Shown here: piece after piece, positions 6,184 through 13,663 of the stretch
Numbering within the stretch: the first letter of the stretch is position 1
Layout of the letters: each line of letters starts with the position of its first letter
Assembly (NCBI GenBank): GCA_030680655.1
Contig: JAUXUZ010000357.1
Location: forward strand, 1-19,617
Length of the DNA: 19,617 bases
Origin: Phycisphaerales bacterium
GTDB taxonomy: Bacteria; Planctomycetota; Phycisphaerae; Phycisphaerales; UBA1924
Direction: 5' to 3'
Position numbers and translations under genes: made by a program
Notes under the pieces: model-generated
What the model was told of the DNA's origin: nothing
Database searches by the model: none
Seen by the model: only the letters and a program-made list of their open reading frames with translations

Positions 6184-7326
6184 TCAGTTGCAGCCGGCGA
6201 AGAACTGGTCGATGAAGACGATGAAGTCGTTGTTGTCGTACTGGCCGTCGGTGCCGGGGACGCCGCCGGTGGTGCCGCGGTCGGCGAGGGGGTTGCTGTT
6301 GAAGAAGTAGTCGATAAAGACGACGAAGTCGTTGTTGTTGAGCAGGCCGTCGGCACCGGCGACTCCGCCCTGGCGGCCGATGTCGGCTGGGCCGCAGGCG
6401 GTGAGCGTGCCGGCGGCGGTGAGGTTTGCGGTGAGGCCGATGGTGGTTGAGGTTGATGCGAGGGTGAGCTTGATCAGCAGGGCGGCACCGGTACAGAGGG
6501 GGACTTCGTTAAATGCGATCGGGTCGAGGGGGACGGGCGTGGCATCGGTCTGCGTTTCGTTCACAGTGATCTGCGCGGTGACCGGCGCGGACGGCTGCGT
6601 GAGGTCAACGGTGCCGGTGACTGCGAGGGTGACGTTCTGCGGTTCGAACGGCGCGGGAGCGCCGTTGAGGGTTCCGGTGACGGTGACGGCCGCGGGGACC
6701 ATGGCCGAGAAGGTGTAATGGCCGGGCTGGCCGTTGACGGGCGTGAGGGCGCCGTTGGTGGAGGGGCCGTTCTGCACGCCGGTGATGGATGTGGCGTTGA
6801 TCGTGCCGACGGGCACGGTGATGGGCCCGAAGCTGAAGACCGTGCAGGTGGGCACGCGGGTGCGGAAGGTGGAGTAGCCGATCGTGGCGTTGGCCGTGAT
6901 GGCGGCGGTTGAGCCGCCCAGCAGGTTGGTGTTGAGGTTGGTAATGGCGACGGTGCCCGCGACGGTGTTGAAGGCGGCGTCATAGGAGCCGGAGGGGCGG
7001 ATCACCGTGGTGCCGTTGTTGCCGCTCGCGCTGATGTTGCCGCTGGTGAGGTTGACGTACTGGTTGGTGTTGACGTCACCACCGCTGAAGCCGGGGATGG
7101 TGCGCGTCAGCGCGGGGTTGTCGTCGGCGTTGCCGATGACGGCGTCGGGTCCGGCCGCGGCGCCGACGAAGTAGCTGCTGCCGGCGGGCGAAGTCTGGAA
7201 GGGGGCCGTGAAGTTGATGTTGTAGGAGAGCGACGAGGCGGGCTGGTTGATCGCGTAGTGGAAGGGCTGGGCGAGGGCCGATCCGCAGAGTGTGCAGAGG
7301 GCGGCAACGGCGAGGGCTGAACGCAT
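6184..7326 (-). CDS. Secreted protein with C-terminal GC-type dockerin-like domain
   Basis: This encodes 380 residues from ATG at 7326; GGAG lies seven bases upstream and residues 1-19 form a signal peptide (MRSALAVAALCTLCGSALA, then QP). The open frame extends further upstream, but that part lacks a signal and is not supported. Residues 20-310 are Thr/Asn/Ala-rich beta-type sequence of unknown fold. Residues 314-380 hold two Asp/Asn-rich repeats, ADGLLNNNDFVVFIDYFF and TDGQYDNNDFIVFIDQFF, linked by ADRGTTGGVPG and ending in AGCN. They resemble calcium-binding dockerin type I loops; I recall the name GC-type dockerin for such planctomycete tails. No cohesin partner is visible in the window. 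A possible promoter (TTGGCT at 7458-7453, TACCTT at 7435-7430, 17-bp spacer) lies upstream but is weak. Confidence 0.88.
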   Translation of the reverse strand: MRSALAVAALCTLCGSALAQPFHYAINQPASSLSYNINFTAPFQTSPAGSSYFVGAAAGPDAVIGNADDNPALTRTIPGFSGGDVNTNQYVNLTSGNISASGNNGTTVIRPSGSYDAAFNTVAGTVAITNLNTNLLGGSTAAITANATIGYSTFRTRVPTCTVFSFGPITVPVGTINATSITGVQNGPSTNGALTPVNGQPGHYTFSAMVPAAVTVTGTLNGAPAPFEPQNVTLAVTGTVDLTQPSAPVTAQITVNETQTDATPVPLDPIAFNEVPLCTGAALLIKLTLASTSTTIGLTANLTAAGTLTACGPADIGRQGGVAGADGLLNNNDFVVFIDYFFNSNPLADRGTTGGVPGTDGQYDNNDFIVFIDQFFAGCN

Positions 7327-7517
7327 TGAGTGCTCCGCTGGTGGTCGGTGTGGATGGCAGTGTGGGTGATACCGCTGTGGGCGACGCGTGTTGCAGAAAC
7401 GGGCGTGGCAACGCCAAGCGCCTGCTATCAAGGTACACCGGATCTGGCGGTTAGCCAAGCGGTTTGCGCAGGAAGATGAGAAGATGGGGTAACTGGTGGC
7501 CTGGGACGCCATTGGCG

Positions 7518-10097
7518 TCAGCCGCAGCCGGCGAAGAACTGGTCGATGTAAACGATGAAGTCGTTGTTGTCCCAGGTTCCGTCGGAACCGGGCACGCCGC
7601 CGGTGCTGCCGCGGTCGGCGATCGGGTTGAGCGAGAAGAAGAGGTCGATGAAGACGATGAAGTCGTTATTGTCGAGCACCCCGTCTGGCTGCGGGACTGC
7701 GCCGGCGGAGCCGACGTCTGCGAGGTTGGTGGAGGAGAAGATCGCGCCGGTGGGGGTGACGCTGAAGTAGATCGCGAACGGTGAGGGCTTGGGTGGGCCG
7801 GTGCGAACGGCGAATTGGCCGTTGATGACGCCGGCGCCCTGCGTGGTGATGATGGGCACGGCGATGCGGCAGCCCGGGACGAGGCCGTTGGGGTAGGTGA
7901 CGGCGAGGGTGCCGCCGGCGTTGAGCGTGCCGAGGATGCGGATGCGGCCGAAGTCTGTCGTTGAGTTGGGCCCTGTGCCCTGGAGTTCGATCTCGCCGTC
8001 GGCGGTGTTGGTGAGGATGCGAGACGCGGCGAGAACGACTGTGCCGTTTGTGCCCGCAACGATGCGGCCGGAGTTGCCGAGGTTGTTGTCGATGACCAGT
8101 TGGCCGGCGCTGAACGCCGAGAGCGTTCCGCCCGGCTGGTTGCTGAACGTGCTGGTGGGTGTGCCGTTGATGGTGAGTGAGCGTGCGGCTCCGGTGGCTG
8201 TGATGGTGCCGAGGTTGAGCAGTGTGTTGCCAGCGTTGATGTAGAAGTTGCCGTTGTGGAGGCCGGTGTTGCGGAAGGTAACGCCGCTGCCGATCGTCAG
8301 GACTGCGTTGGTTCCTGCGACGGTTGCGTAGCCGCTGGCGAGGATGATCTGGCCCGAGCCGCTGATGGTCTGCGTGCCCGAGAACGTGAGGTTGTTGCAG
8401 CCGGATGAAGTGGTGGTGATTGAGCCGCTCGCGCCGAGGTTGAGCCCGCCGGTGATGGTGAGGATGCTGCAGCCGCCGTTGAGTGTGAGGGGGGCGTTGA
8501 GGGTGCAGGCGTTCATGGTGAACGCGCTGGTTGACGTGTAGGTCTGGCCGTCGATGGCGTTGAGCGTGGTGCCGTTGAAGCTGGTGCCGGAGCCGAAGAC
8601 GATCGGCCCGGTGGCGTTGGAGATCGTGAGGATCGGCCCCGTGTAGTTGCCGGTGAGGTTGACGGTGCCACCTGTGCGGCTGATGGTGCCGAGTGCTGCG
8701 CCGGTGCCGCCGAGGTTCAAAGTGCCGTTGCTCACGAGGAAGGTGCCGTTGTTGGTCCAAGTGACGGTGGCGATGCTGACGGTGCCGGTGTTGGAGGCCT
8801 CGATGACGCCGGTGGTGTCGTTGGTGAGGTTGCCGGTGGCGGATCCGCCGATGTTGACGGTGCGTGAGGCGGCGTTGGCGCGGATGGTTCCCTGGTTGAG
8901 GAGGGTGTTGCCGGTGTTGATGACGATGCTGGCGTTGTTGTTGGCGGCCTCGACGGTGACGCCGCTGGCGACGGTGAGGGTGGCGGCGGTGCCGGCGATG
9001 GTCATGTAGCCGGTGTTGAGGCGGATGAGACCGGAGCCGGTGATCGACTGTGTGCCGGAGAAGGTAAGGTTGTTGCAGCCGGATGAAGTGGTGGTGATTG
9101 AGCCGCTCGCGCCGAGGTTGAGCCCGCCGGTGATGGTGAGGATGCTGCAGCCGCCGCTGAGTGCGAGCGGTGCGTTGAGGGTGCAGGCGTTCATGCTGAA
9201 CCCGCTGGTGAGGGTGAACCCCTGCCCGTCGGCGGCATTAAAGGTTGTGCCGTTGAAGGCGGCGTTGCTGCCGAGGTTGAACGAGCCGGTGGCGGCGTTG
9301 GCGTTGATGGAGGCACCGGTGTAGCTGCCGCTGATGCCGATGGTGCCGGCGGTGCGGCTGATGGTGCCCAGGGCGTTGAAGGTGCCGCCGAGTGAGAGCG
9401 TTCCGCTGCTCACGAGGAAGGTGCCGTTGTTGGTCCAGGTGACGGTGGCGATGTTGATGGTGCCGGAGTTGGAGGCCTCGATGACGCCGGTGGTGTCGTT
9501 GGTGAGGTTGCCGGTGGCGGATCCGCCGATGTTGACGGTGCGTGAGGCGGCGTTGGCGCGGATGGTTCCCTGGTTGAAAAGGGTGTTGCCGGTGTTGATG
9601 ACGATGCTGGCGTTGTTGTTGGCGGCCTCGACGGTGACGCCGCTGGCGATGGTGAGGGTGGCGCTGGCACCGGCGACGGTCATGTAGCCGGAGTTGAGGC
9701 GGATGATGCCCGTGCCGGTGACGGACTGCGTACCGGAGAAGGTGAGGTTGTTGCAGCCGGATGAAGTGGTGGTGATTGAGCCGCTGGCGCCGAGGTTGAG
9801 CCCGCCGGTGATGGTGAGGACGGCGCAGCCGGCGGTGTGCGTGATGGCGCGGTCGGTGTTCAGGCTGCTGATCGTCGCGCCAGTATTCAGGTTGATCGGC
9901 GCGCCAGCGGGAACGATGACGTTGCTGGTAGAACCGGGGAGCCCGACGGGCGACCAGTTCGCTGACTGGTTCCAGGAGACACCATCGCCGGCACCGGTCC
10001 AGGTGATTGGCTGGGCAAATGCGGCTGCGGCTGGCATCAGGAACGCGCAGGCCGCGATTACGGTGCGCAGAGCGGACAGCGAGCGGGTAGATAGCAT
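7518..10097 (-). CDS. Large secreted repeat protein with C-terminal GC-type dockerin-like domain
   Basis: This encodes 859 residues from ATG at 10097, with AGGGAG upstream and a clear signal peptide ending AAAFA-QP near residue 29. Residues 30-90 (ITWTGAGDGVSWNQSANW) resemble the opening of beta-strand-repeat, autotransporter-like surface proteins. Residues 91-542 are two 226-residue units, each beginning CxxLTITGGLNLGASG and running through TVTWTNNGTFLVS and NGTT(F/L)NA(A/I)DGQ. A third, partial unit starts at 543 and diverges after about residue 610. The Gly/Thr/Asn-rich pattern suggests a right-handed beta-helix or beta-solenoid. Residues 793-859 are a paired dockerin-like domain nearly the same as in the 6184-7326 gene (DNNDFIVFIDLFF and DNNDFIVYIDQFF, ending AGCG). 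It is probably a cell-surface protein; its ligand is unknown. Confidence 0.9.
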   Translation of the reverse strand: MLSTRSLSALRTVIAACAFLMPAAAAFAQPITWTGAGDGVSWNQSANWSPVGLPGSTSNVIVPAGAPINLNTGATISSLNTDRAITHTAGCAVLTITGGLNLGASGSITTTSSGCNNLTFSGTQSVTGTGIIRLNSGYMTVAGASATLTIASGVTVEAANNNASIVINTGNTLFNQGTIRANAASRTVNIGGSATGNLTNDTTGVIEASNSGTINIATVTWTNNGTFLVSSGTLSLGGTFNALGTISRTAGTIGISGSYTGASINANAATGSFNLGSNAAFNGTTFNAADGQGFTLTSGFSMNACTLNAPLALSGGCSILTITGGLNLGASGSITTTSSGCNNLTFSGTQSITGSGLIRLNTGYMTIAGTAATLTVASGVTVEAANNNASIVINTGNTLLNQGTIRANAASRTVNIGGSATGNLTNDTTGVIEASNTGTVSIATVTWTNNGTFLVSNGTLNLGGTGAALGTISRTGGTVNLTGNYTGPILTISNATGPIVFGSGTSFNGTTLNAIDGQTYTSTSAFTMNACTLNAPLTLNGGCSILTITGGLNLGASGSITTTSSGCNNLTFSGTQTISGSGQIILASGYATVAGTNAVLTIGSGVTFRNTGLHNGNFYINAGNTLLNLGTITATGAARSLTINGTPTSTFSNQPGGTLSAFSAGQLVIDNNLGNSGRIVAGTNGTVVLAASRILTNTADGEIELQGTGPNSTTDFGRIRILGTLNAGGTLAVTYPNGLVPGCRIAVPIITTQGAGVINGQFAVRTGPPKPSPFAIYFSVTPTGAIFSSTNLADVGSAGAVPQPDGVLDNNDFIVFIDLFFSLNPIADRGSTGGVPGSDGTWDNNDFIVYIDQFFAGCG
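8268..9827 (-). repeat. Tandem coding repeat, 678-bp period, two full copies and one partial
   Basis: The same blocks recur at exactly 678-bp spacing. The block containing GTTGTTGCAGCCGGATGAAG starts at 8391, 9069 and 9747, and the block starting GGAGGCCTCGATGACGCC is at 8793 and 9471, with roughly 100 bases after the latter looking identical. Unit 1 spans 9827-9150, unit 2 spans 9149-8472, and a partial unit 3 spans 8471 to about 8268. The period is a multiple of three (226 codons), so the frame is kept. Confidence 0.92.
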
Positions 10098-10143
10098 GAT
10101 CGGGCTCCCTTCGGCAGCCGGCCGCAGGCCGGGTCGATAACAC

Positions 10144-10171
10144 AGTCTACCGATAATGTCCGTGCTGACAA
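10144..10171 (-). promoter_or_regulatory. Probable promoter of the large dockerin gene
   Basis: On the minus strand TTGTCA (10171-10166) and TAGACT (10149-10144) are spaced by 16 bp, about 47 bases before the ATG at 10097. The leader between them and the start contains a G/C palindrome (GCCTGCGGCCGGC) and AGGGAG before the ATG. This is a pattern match only. Confidence 0.45.
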
Positions 10172-10268
10172 CCGAATAATGCGTACCTGGGTGGGAGATG
10201 GGCTAATTCGTGACCCTGATATGCTTGGAGGTTCTCGGACATTGCTCTTTTTACCCCGGAGCCCCCAC

Positions 10269-12392
10269 GTGAAGAGTCTTCTCGCCACCGTCGTTACCGC
10301 TTCCGTCCTGTTCAACGCGGCTGCATCGGCCCAGGCCGTGCACGCGGCCGATCACCCGCTGATCCCGCGGAACGTGCTGTTTGGGAACCCGGACAAGCGC
10401 GGCGGCAGCCTCAGCCACGACGGTCAGTGGGTGTCGTGGATCGCTCCCGATGCCAAGGGTGTCATGAACGTCTTCGTCGCCCCAAAGGGGGCTCTGGACA
10501 AGGCGAAGGTTGTAACCCACGACGCGAGCCGCGGCATCCGGACGTACATGTGGGCGTACGACAACACGCACATCCTGTACCTGCAGGACCAGGGGGGTGA
10601 CGAGAACTGGAAGGTGTACGCGGTGAATGTGCACCACGCCGACCAACCGGTCCGTGACTTGACGCCGTTTGAGAGCATCCCCGGCCCTGACGGCAAGCCG
10701 ATCACGCTGCCGACGGGGCAGCCGCTGCGCCCGGCGGCCCGCATCTCAGCGCTGAGCGCCAAGCACCCGGGCAAGGTCGTGGTTGGGCTGAACAACCGGA
10801 ACCCGCAGTACCACGACCTCTACATGCTGGAGCTCTCGACGGGCAAGCTGGAAGTGCTGCTGCAGAACGACAAGTACGCCCAGTTTGTGATCGACGACGA
10901 CTACAACGTGCGGATCGCCGGGGTGCCCAACGCGGCAGGCGGTGTGGACTACTTCAAGAACACGGGCAAGGAGGGCGGGCCCGCCTCGTGGGAGCCGTTC
11001 ATGTCGGTCGGTCTTGAGGATGCGCAGTCGACGATGCCGATCGGCTTTGACAAGAGCGGCAAGACGCTCTACATGAGCGAAGGGCGCAAGACGAACACCT
11101 CAGCGCTTGTCGAGATGGACTGGGCGACGGGCGAGACGAGAGTGCTGGCCCAGGACCCGCGCGTGGACGGTGGGGGCGTGATGGAAGACCCGCGCACGGG
11201 CAAGATCCAGGCGGTGAGCTTCGAGTATGAGCGTCAGTACTGGAAGGTGCTCGACGCGACCATCCAGCCGGACCTTGACTACCTCAAGACGGTTGCCGAT
11301 GGCGAAGTGAACGTGCAGGCACGCTCGGGCGACGACCAGACCTGGCTGGTGAGCTACACGGTCGACAACGGGCCGGCGCGCGTCTACACGTACGACCGCC
11401 CGGCGAAGAAGGCGACGCTGCTGTACACCAACAACAAGCGTCTTGAGAACCAGCCGCTGGTGAAGATGCAGCCGGTGGTAATCAAGAGCCGCGACGGGAT
11501 GGACCTGGTGTCGTACCTGACGCTGCCGCCGGGCTCGGACGCCAACGGCGACGGCGTGCCCGAGCGGCCCGTGCCGATGGTGCTGAACGTGCACGGCGGC
11601 CCATGGGCACGCGACTCGTGGGGGTTCAACCCGACGGCGCAGTGGCTCAGCAACCGCGGGTACGCGTGCCTTGAGGTGAACTTCCGGTCGTCAACGGGCT
11701 TTGGCAAGAAGTTCCGCAACGCGGGGAACCTGCAGTGGGCGGCGGCGATGCACGACGACCTGATCGACGCGGTGGACTGGGCGGTTGCGAAGAAGATCGC
11801 GCCCAAGGACAAGGTGGCGATCATGGGCGGTTCGTACGGCGGGTACGCGACGCTCGTGGGCCTGACGTTCACGCCGGACGTGTTCGCGTGCGGCGTGGAC
11901 ATTGTCGGGCCGAGCAACCTGAACACCCTGCTCAAGAGCATCCCGCCGCACTGGGCGCCGATGCTGGACATGATGGCTCGCCAGGTTGGTGATCCGCGCA
12001 CGCCCGAGGGGCAGAAGTTCCTTGAGAGCCGCAGCCCGCTCACGTTCGTGGACAAGATCAGCAAGCCGCTGCTGATCGGCCAGGGGTACAACGACCCGCG
12101 CGTGAAGTTCACTGAGGCTGAGCAGATCGTCAGCGCGATGGAGAGCAAGAGCCTGCCCGTGACGTACGTTGTCTACCCCGACGAGGGGCACGGCTTTGCG
12201 CGGCCGCAGAACCGGCTGAGCTTCTACGCAGTGACAGAGGCGTTCCTTGCGAAGCACCTGGGCGGCCGTATGGAGCCGATCGGGAGCGACTTTGAGGGTT
12301 CATCCATCACCGTGCCGTCGGGCGCTGATGGCGTACCGGGCGTGGCCGCGGCGCTGGAGGCATCGAAGACGGCATCTCCTGCGGCGAAATAG
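10269..12392 (+). CDS. Secreted S9-family (prolyl oligopeptidase-like) serine peptidase
   Basis: This encodes 707 residues from GTG at 10269, chosen because GGAG lies seven bases upstream and the product then begins with a signal peptide (VKSLLATVVTASVLFNAAASAQA). The open frame from 10179 would bury the signal. Residues of about 50-400 are a WD/beta-propeller-like part (GGSLSHDGQWVSWIAP, YLQDQGGDENWKVY). The C-terminal part is an alpha/beta hydrolase: HGGPWARDSWGFNP (oxyanion region), Ser522 in GGSYGGYATL, Asp609 in GYNDPRVKF and His641 in DEGHGFARP form the triad. It resembles acylaminoacyl- or dipeptidyl-peptidases that act on short peptides, probably in the periplasm. The last 40 or so residues are an Ala/Ser-rich tail beyond the usual family end. 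It is a single gene closed by a terminator. Confidence 0.93.
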   Translation: MKSLLATVVTASVLFNAAASAQAVHAADHPLIPRNVLFGNPDKRGGSLSHDGQWVSWIAPDAKGVMNVFVAPKGALDKAKVVTHDASRGIRTYMWAYDNTHILYLQDQGGDENWKVYAVNVHHADQPVRDLTPFESIPGPDGKPITLPTGQPLRPAARISALSAKHPGKVVVGLNNRNPQYHDLYMLELSTGKLEVLLQNDKYAQFVIDDDYNVRIAGVPNAAGGVDYFKNTGKEGGPASWEPFMSVGLEDAQSTMPIGFDKSGKTLYMSEGRKTNTSALVEMDWATGETRVLAQDPRVDGGGVMEDPRTGKIQAVSFEYERQYWKVLDATIQPDLDYLKTVADGEVNVQARSGDDQTWLVSYTVDNGPARVYTYDRPAKKATLLYTNNKRLENQPLVKMQPVVIKSRDGMDLVSYLTLPPGSDANGDGVPERPVPMVLNVHGGPWARDSWGFNPTAQWLSNRGYACLEVNFRSSTGFGKKFRNAGNLQWAAAMHDDLIDAVDWAVAKKIAPKDKVAIMGGSYGGYATLVGLTFTPDVFACGVDIVGPSNLNTLLKSIPPHWAPMLDMMARQVGDPRTPEGQKFLESRSPLTFVDKISKPLLIGQGYNDPRVKFTEAEQIVSAMESKSLPVTYVVYPDEGHGFARPQNRLSFYAVTEAFLAKHLGGRMEPIGSDFEGSSITVPSGADGVPGVAAALEASKTASPAAK

Positions 12393-12413
12393 TCAACGAA
12401 GCGATGATCGAGC

Positions 12414-12442
12414 AAGGCCCGGCAGAGTTGCCGGGCCTTTTT
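12414..12442 (+). terminator. Intrinsic terminator of the S9 peptidase gene
   Basis: AAGGCCCGGCA (12414-12424) - GAGT - TGCCGGGCCTT (12429-12439) is a perfect 11-bp stem that runs into a five-T tract, 21 bases after the stop codon. This is a textbook rho-independent terminator. Confidence 0.92.
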
Positions 12443-12461
12443 CGTTGGGGGTCGCTGCACT

Positions 12462-12485
12462 GACTCCTCCCAGAGCGGAGGAGTC
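12462..12485. repeat. Small inverted repeat upstream of the DNA repair operon
   Basis: GACTCCTCC - CAGAGC - GGAGGAGTC is a perfect 9-bp inverted repeat lying 68 bases before the exonuclease start and just after the upstream gene's terminator. No T-run follows. It could be an operator for the repair operon or another small palindrome; the sequence alone does not decide. Confidence 0.5.
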
Positions 12486-12540
12486 TGTGGCACCCGAGTC
12501 CCCAGGGGGCGGCTACCGAACAACTCCCTTCTAAGGGCCG

Positions 12541-12546
12541 TAGGCT
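12541..12546 (+). promoter_or_regulatory. Possible -10 element giving a leaderless repair operon transcript
   Basis: TAGGCT fits the TANNNT -10 pattern and ends seven bases before the ATG at 12554. No Shine-Dalgarno is seen in TTGGGTTC between them. That spacing is what a leaderless mRNA would show. No clear -35 is visible, so this stays tentative. Confidence 0.3.
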
Positions 12547-12553
12547 TGGGTTC

Positions 12554-13663
12554 ATGGTTGCGCTGGTTCGGACGACCGATCGGGGCCTCTTCTGTGAGGC
12601 TGGCGGGTTCTACATCGATCCGTGGAAGGCGGTGTCGCGCGCGGTAATCACGCACGGCCACACCGACCACGCGCGGTGGGGGCACAAGCGGTACCTGTCC
12701 TCGCCGACTGGGGCGGTGGTGCTCAACGCACGGTTCGGTCGGCAGGTGGAGGGGCTGATCGACGCGTTGCCGTACGGCGAGCGGCAGCGGTTCGGTGACG
12801 TGGTCGTTTCGCTGCACCCGGCGGGGCACGTGCTCGGATCGGCGCAGGTGCGTGTCGAGCACGCGTCATCGGGCGAGACGTGGGTGGTGAGCGGCGACTA
12901 CAAGACGCAGGATGACGGCGTGAGCGAGCCGTTCGAGCCGGTGCGGTGCCACACCTTCATCACCGAGAGCACGTTCGGGCTGCCGGTCTACGCGTGGAGG
13001 CCGCAGGCGGAGGTGATGGCGAAGATGAACGCGTGGTGGAGGGCGAACGCCGACGCGGGCCGCACCAGCATGGTGGCGTGCTACGCGCTGGGGAAGGCGC
13101 AGCGGATCATGGCCGGGCTCGATCCGACCATCGGGCCGATCCTGATGCACGGAGCGCTGGCGCGGTGCACCGCGGCGTATCGAGAGGCAGGAGTGAAGCT
13201 CCCGGGGGTGGCTGTCGCGACGCAAGAGTCGGTGCGGGCGGCCTCGGGGCGTGCGATGGTGCTCGCGCCGCCCAGCGCGGTGCGCAGCCCGTGGGCGTTC
13301 AACCTTGTGAAGCGGAACGCGGTGAAGGACCTGGCGACGGCGATGGCTTCGGGGTGGATGCAGATCCGCGGCGCGCGCCGGCGGCGGTCGCTCGATACGG
13401 GGTTTGCGCTCTCTGACCACGCGGACTGGCACGGCATCATGTCGTCGATCGAAGCGACAGGGGCGGAGTCGATCGGCGTGACGCACGGGGCGATCGGGCC
13501 GGTGGTGCGGTTCCTGAATGAAAAGGGCAAGCACGCCTTCGCCGTGCCGACACGGTGGGAAGGCGAAGCGGGCGCTGAGGAAGGCGGCGGCACGGGCGAA
13601 GCGGATGGGGACGACCATCAGGAAGAACAGGGACTCCTGTTGGGTGAAGGGGGGGACGCGTGA
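12554..13663 (+). CDS. Ligase-associated MBL-fold DNA exonuclease
   Basis: This 369-residue protein has the metallo-beta-lactamase/beta-CASP nuclease layout. The metal-binding motif is at residues 34-41 (HGHTDHAR), followed by His92 in PAGHVLGSAQ, Asp115 in SGDYKTQ, His289 in LSDHADW and His311 in THG. The opening LFCEAGGFYIDPWKAVSRAVITHGH and the stretch GPILMHGA are typical of the ligase-associated exonuclease family (TIGR04122 from memory). It is expected to trim DNA ends before sealing. The C-terminal 35 residues are an acidic Gly/Glu-rich tail, unusual for the family. It is the first gene of the four-gene repair operon and its stop overlaps the ligase GTG (GTGA). No Shine-Dalgarno precedes its ATG. 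Confidence 0.93.
   Translation: MVALVRTTDRGLFCEAGGFYIDPWKAVSRAVITHGHTDHARWGHKRYLSSPTGAVVLNARFGRQVEGLIDALPYGERQRFGDVVVSLHPAGHVLGSAQVRVEHASSGETWVVSGDYKTQDDGVSEPFEPVRCHTFITESTFGLPVYAWRPQAEVMAKMNAWWRANADAGRTSMVACYALGKAQRIMAGLDPTIGPILMHGALARCTAAYREAGVKLPGVAVATQESVRAASGRAMVLAPPSAVRSPWAFNLVKRNAVKDLATAMASGWMQIRGARRRRSLDTGFALSDHADWHGIMSSIEATGAESIGVTHGAIGPVVRFLNEKGKHAFAVPTRWEGEAGAEEGGGTGEADGDDHQEEQGLLLGEGGDA

Noticed and set aside
8268..9827. Regular direct repeats that could suggest a CRISPR or other spaced array
   Set aside because: The period is 678 bp, in frame, and both repeat and intervening parts are coding in a secreted protein; it is a tandem protein repeat.
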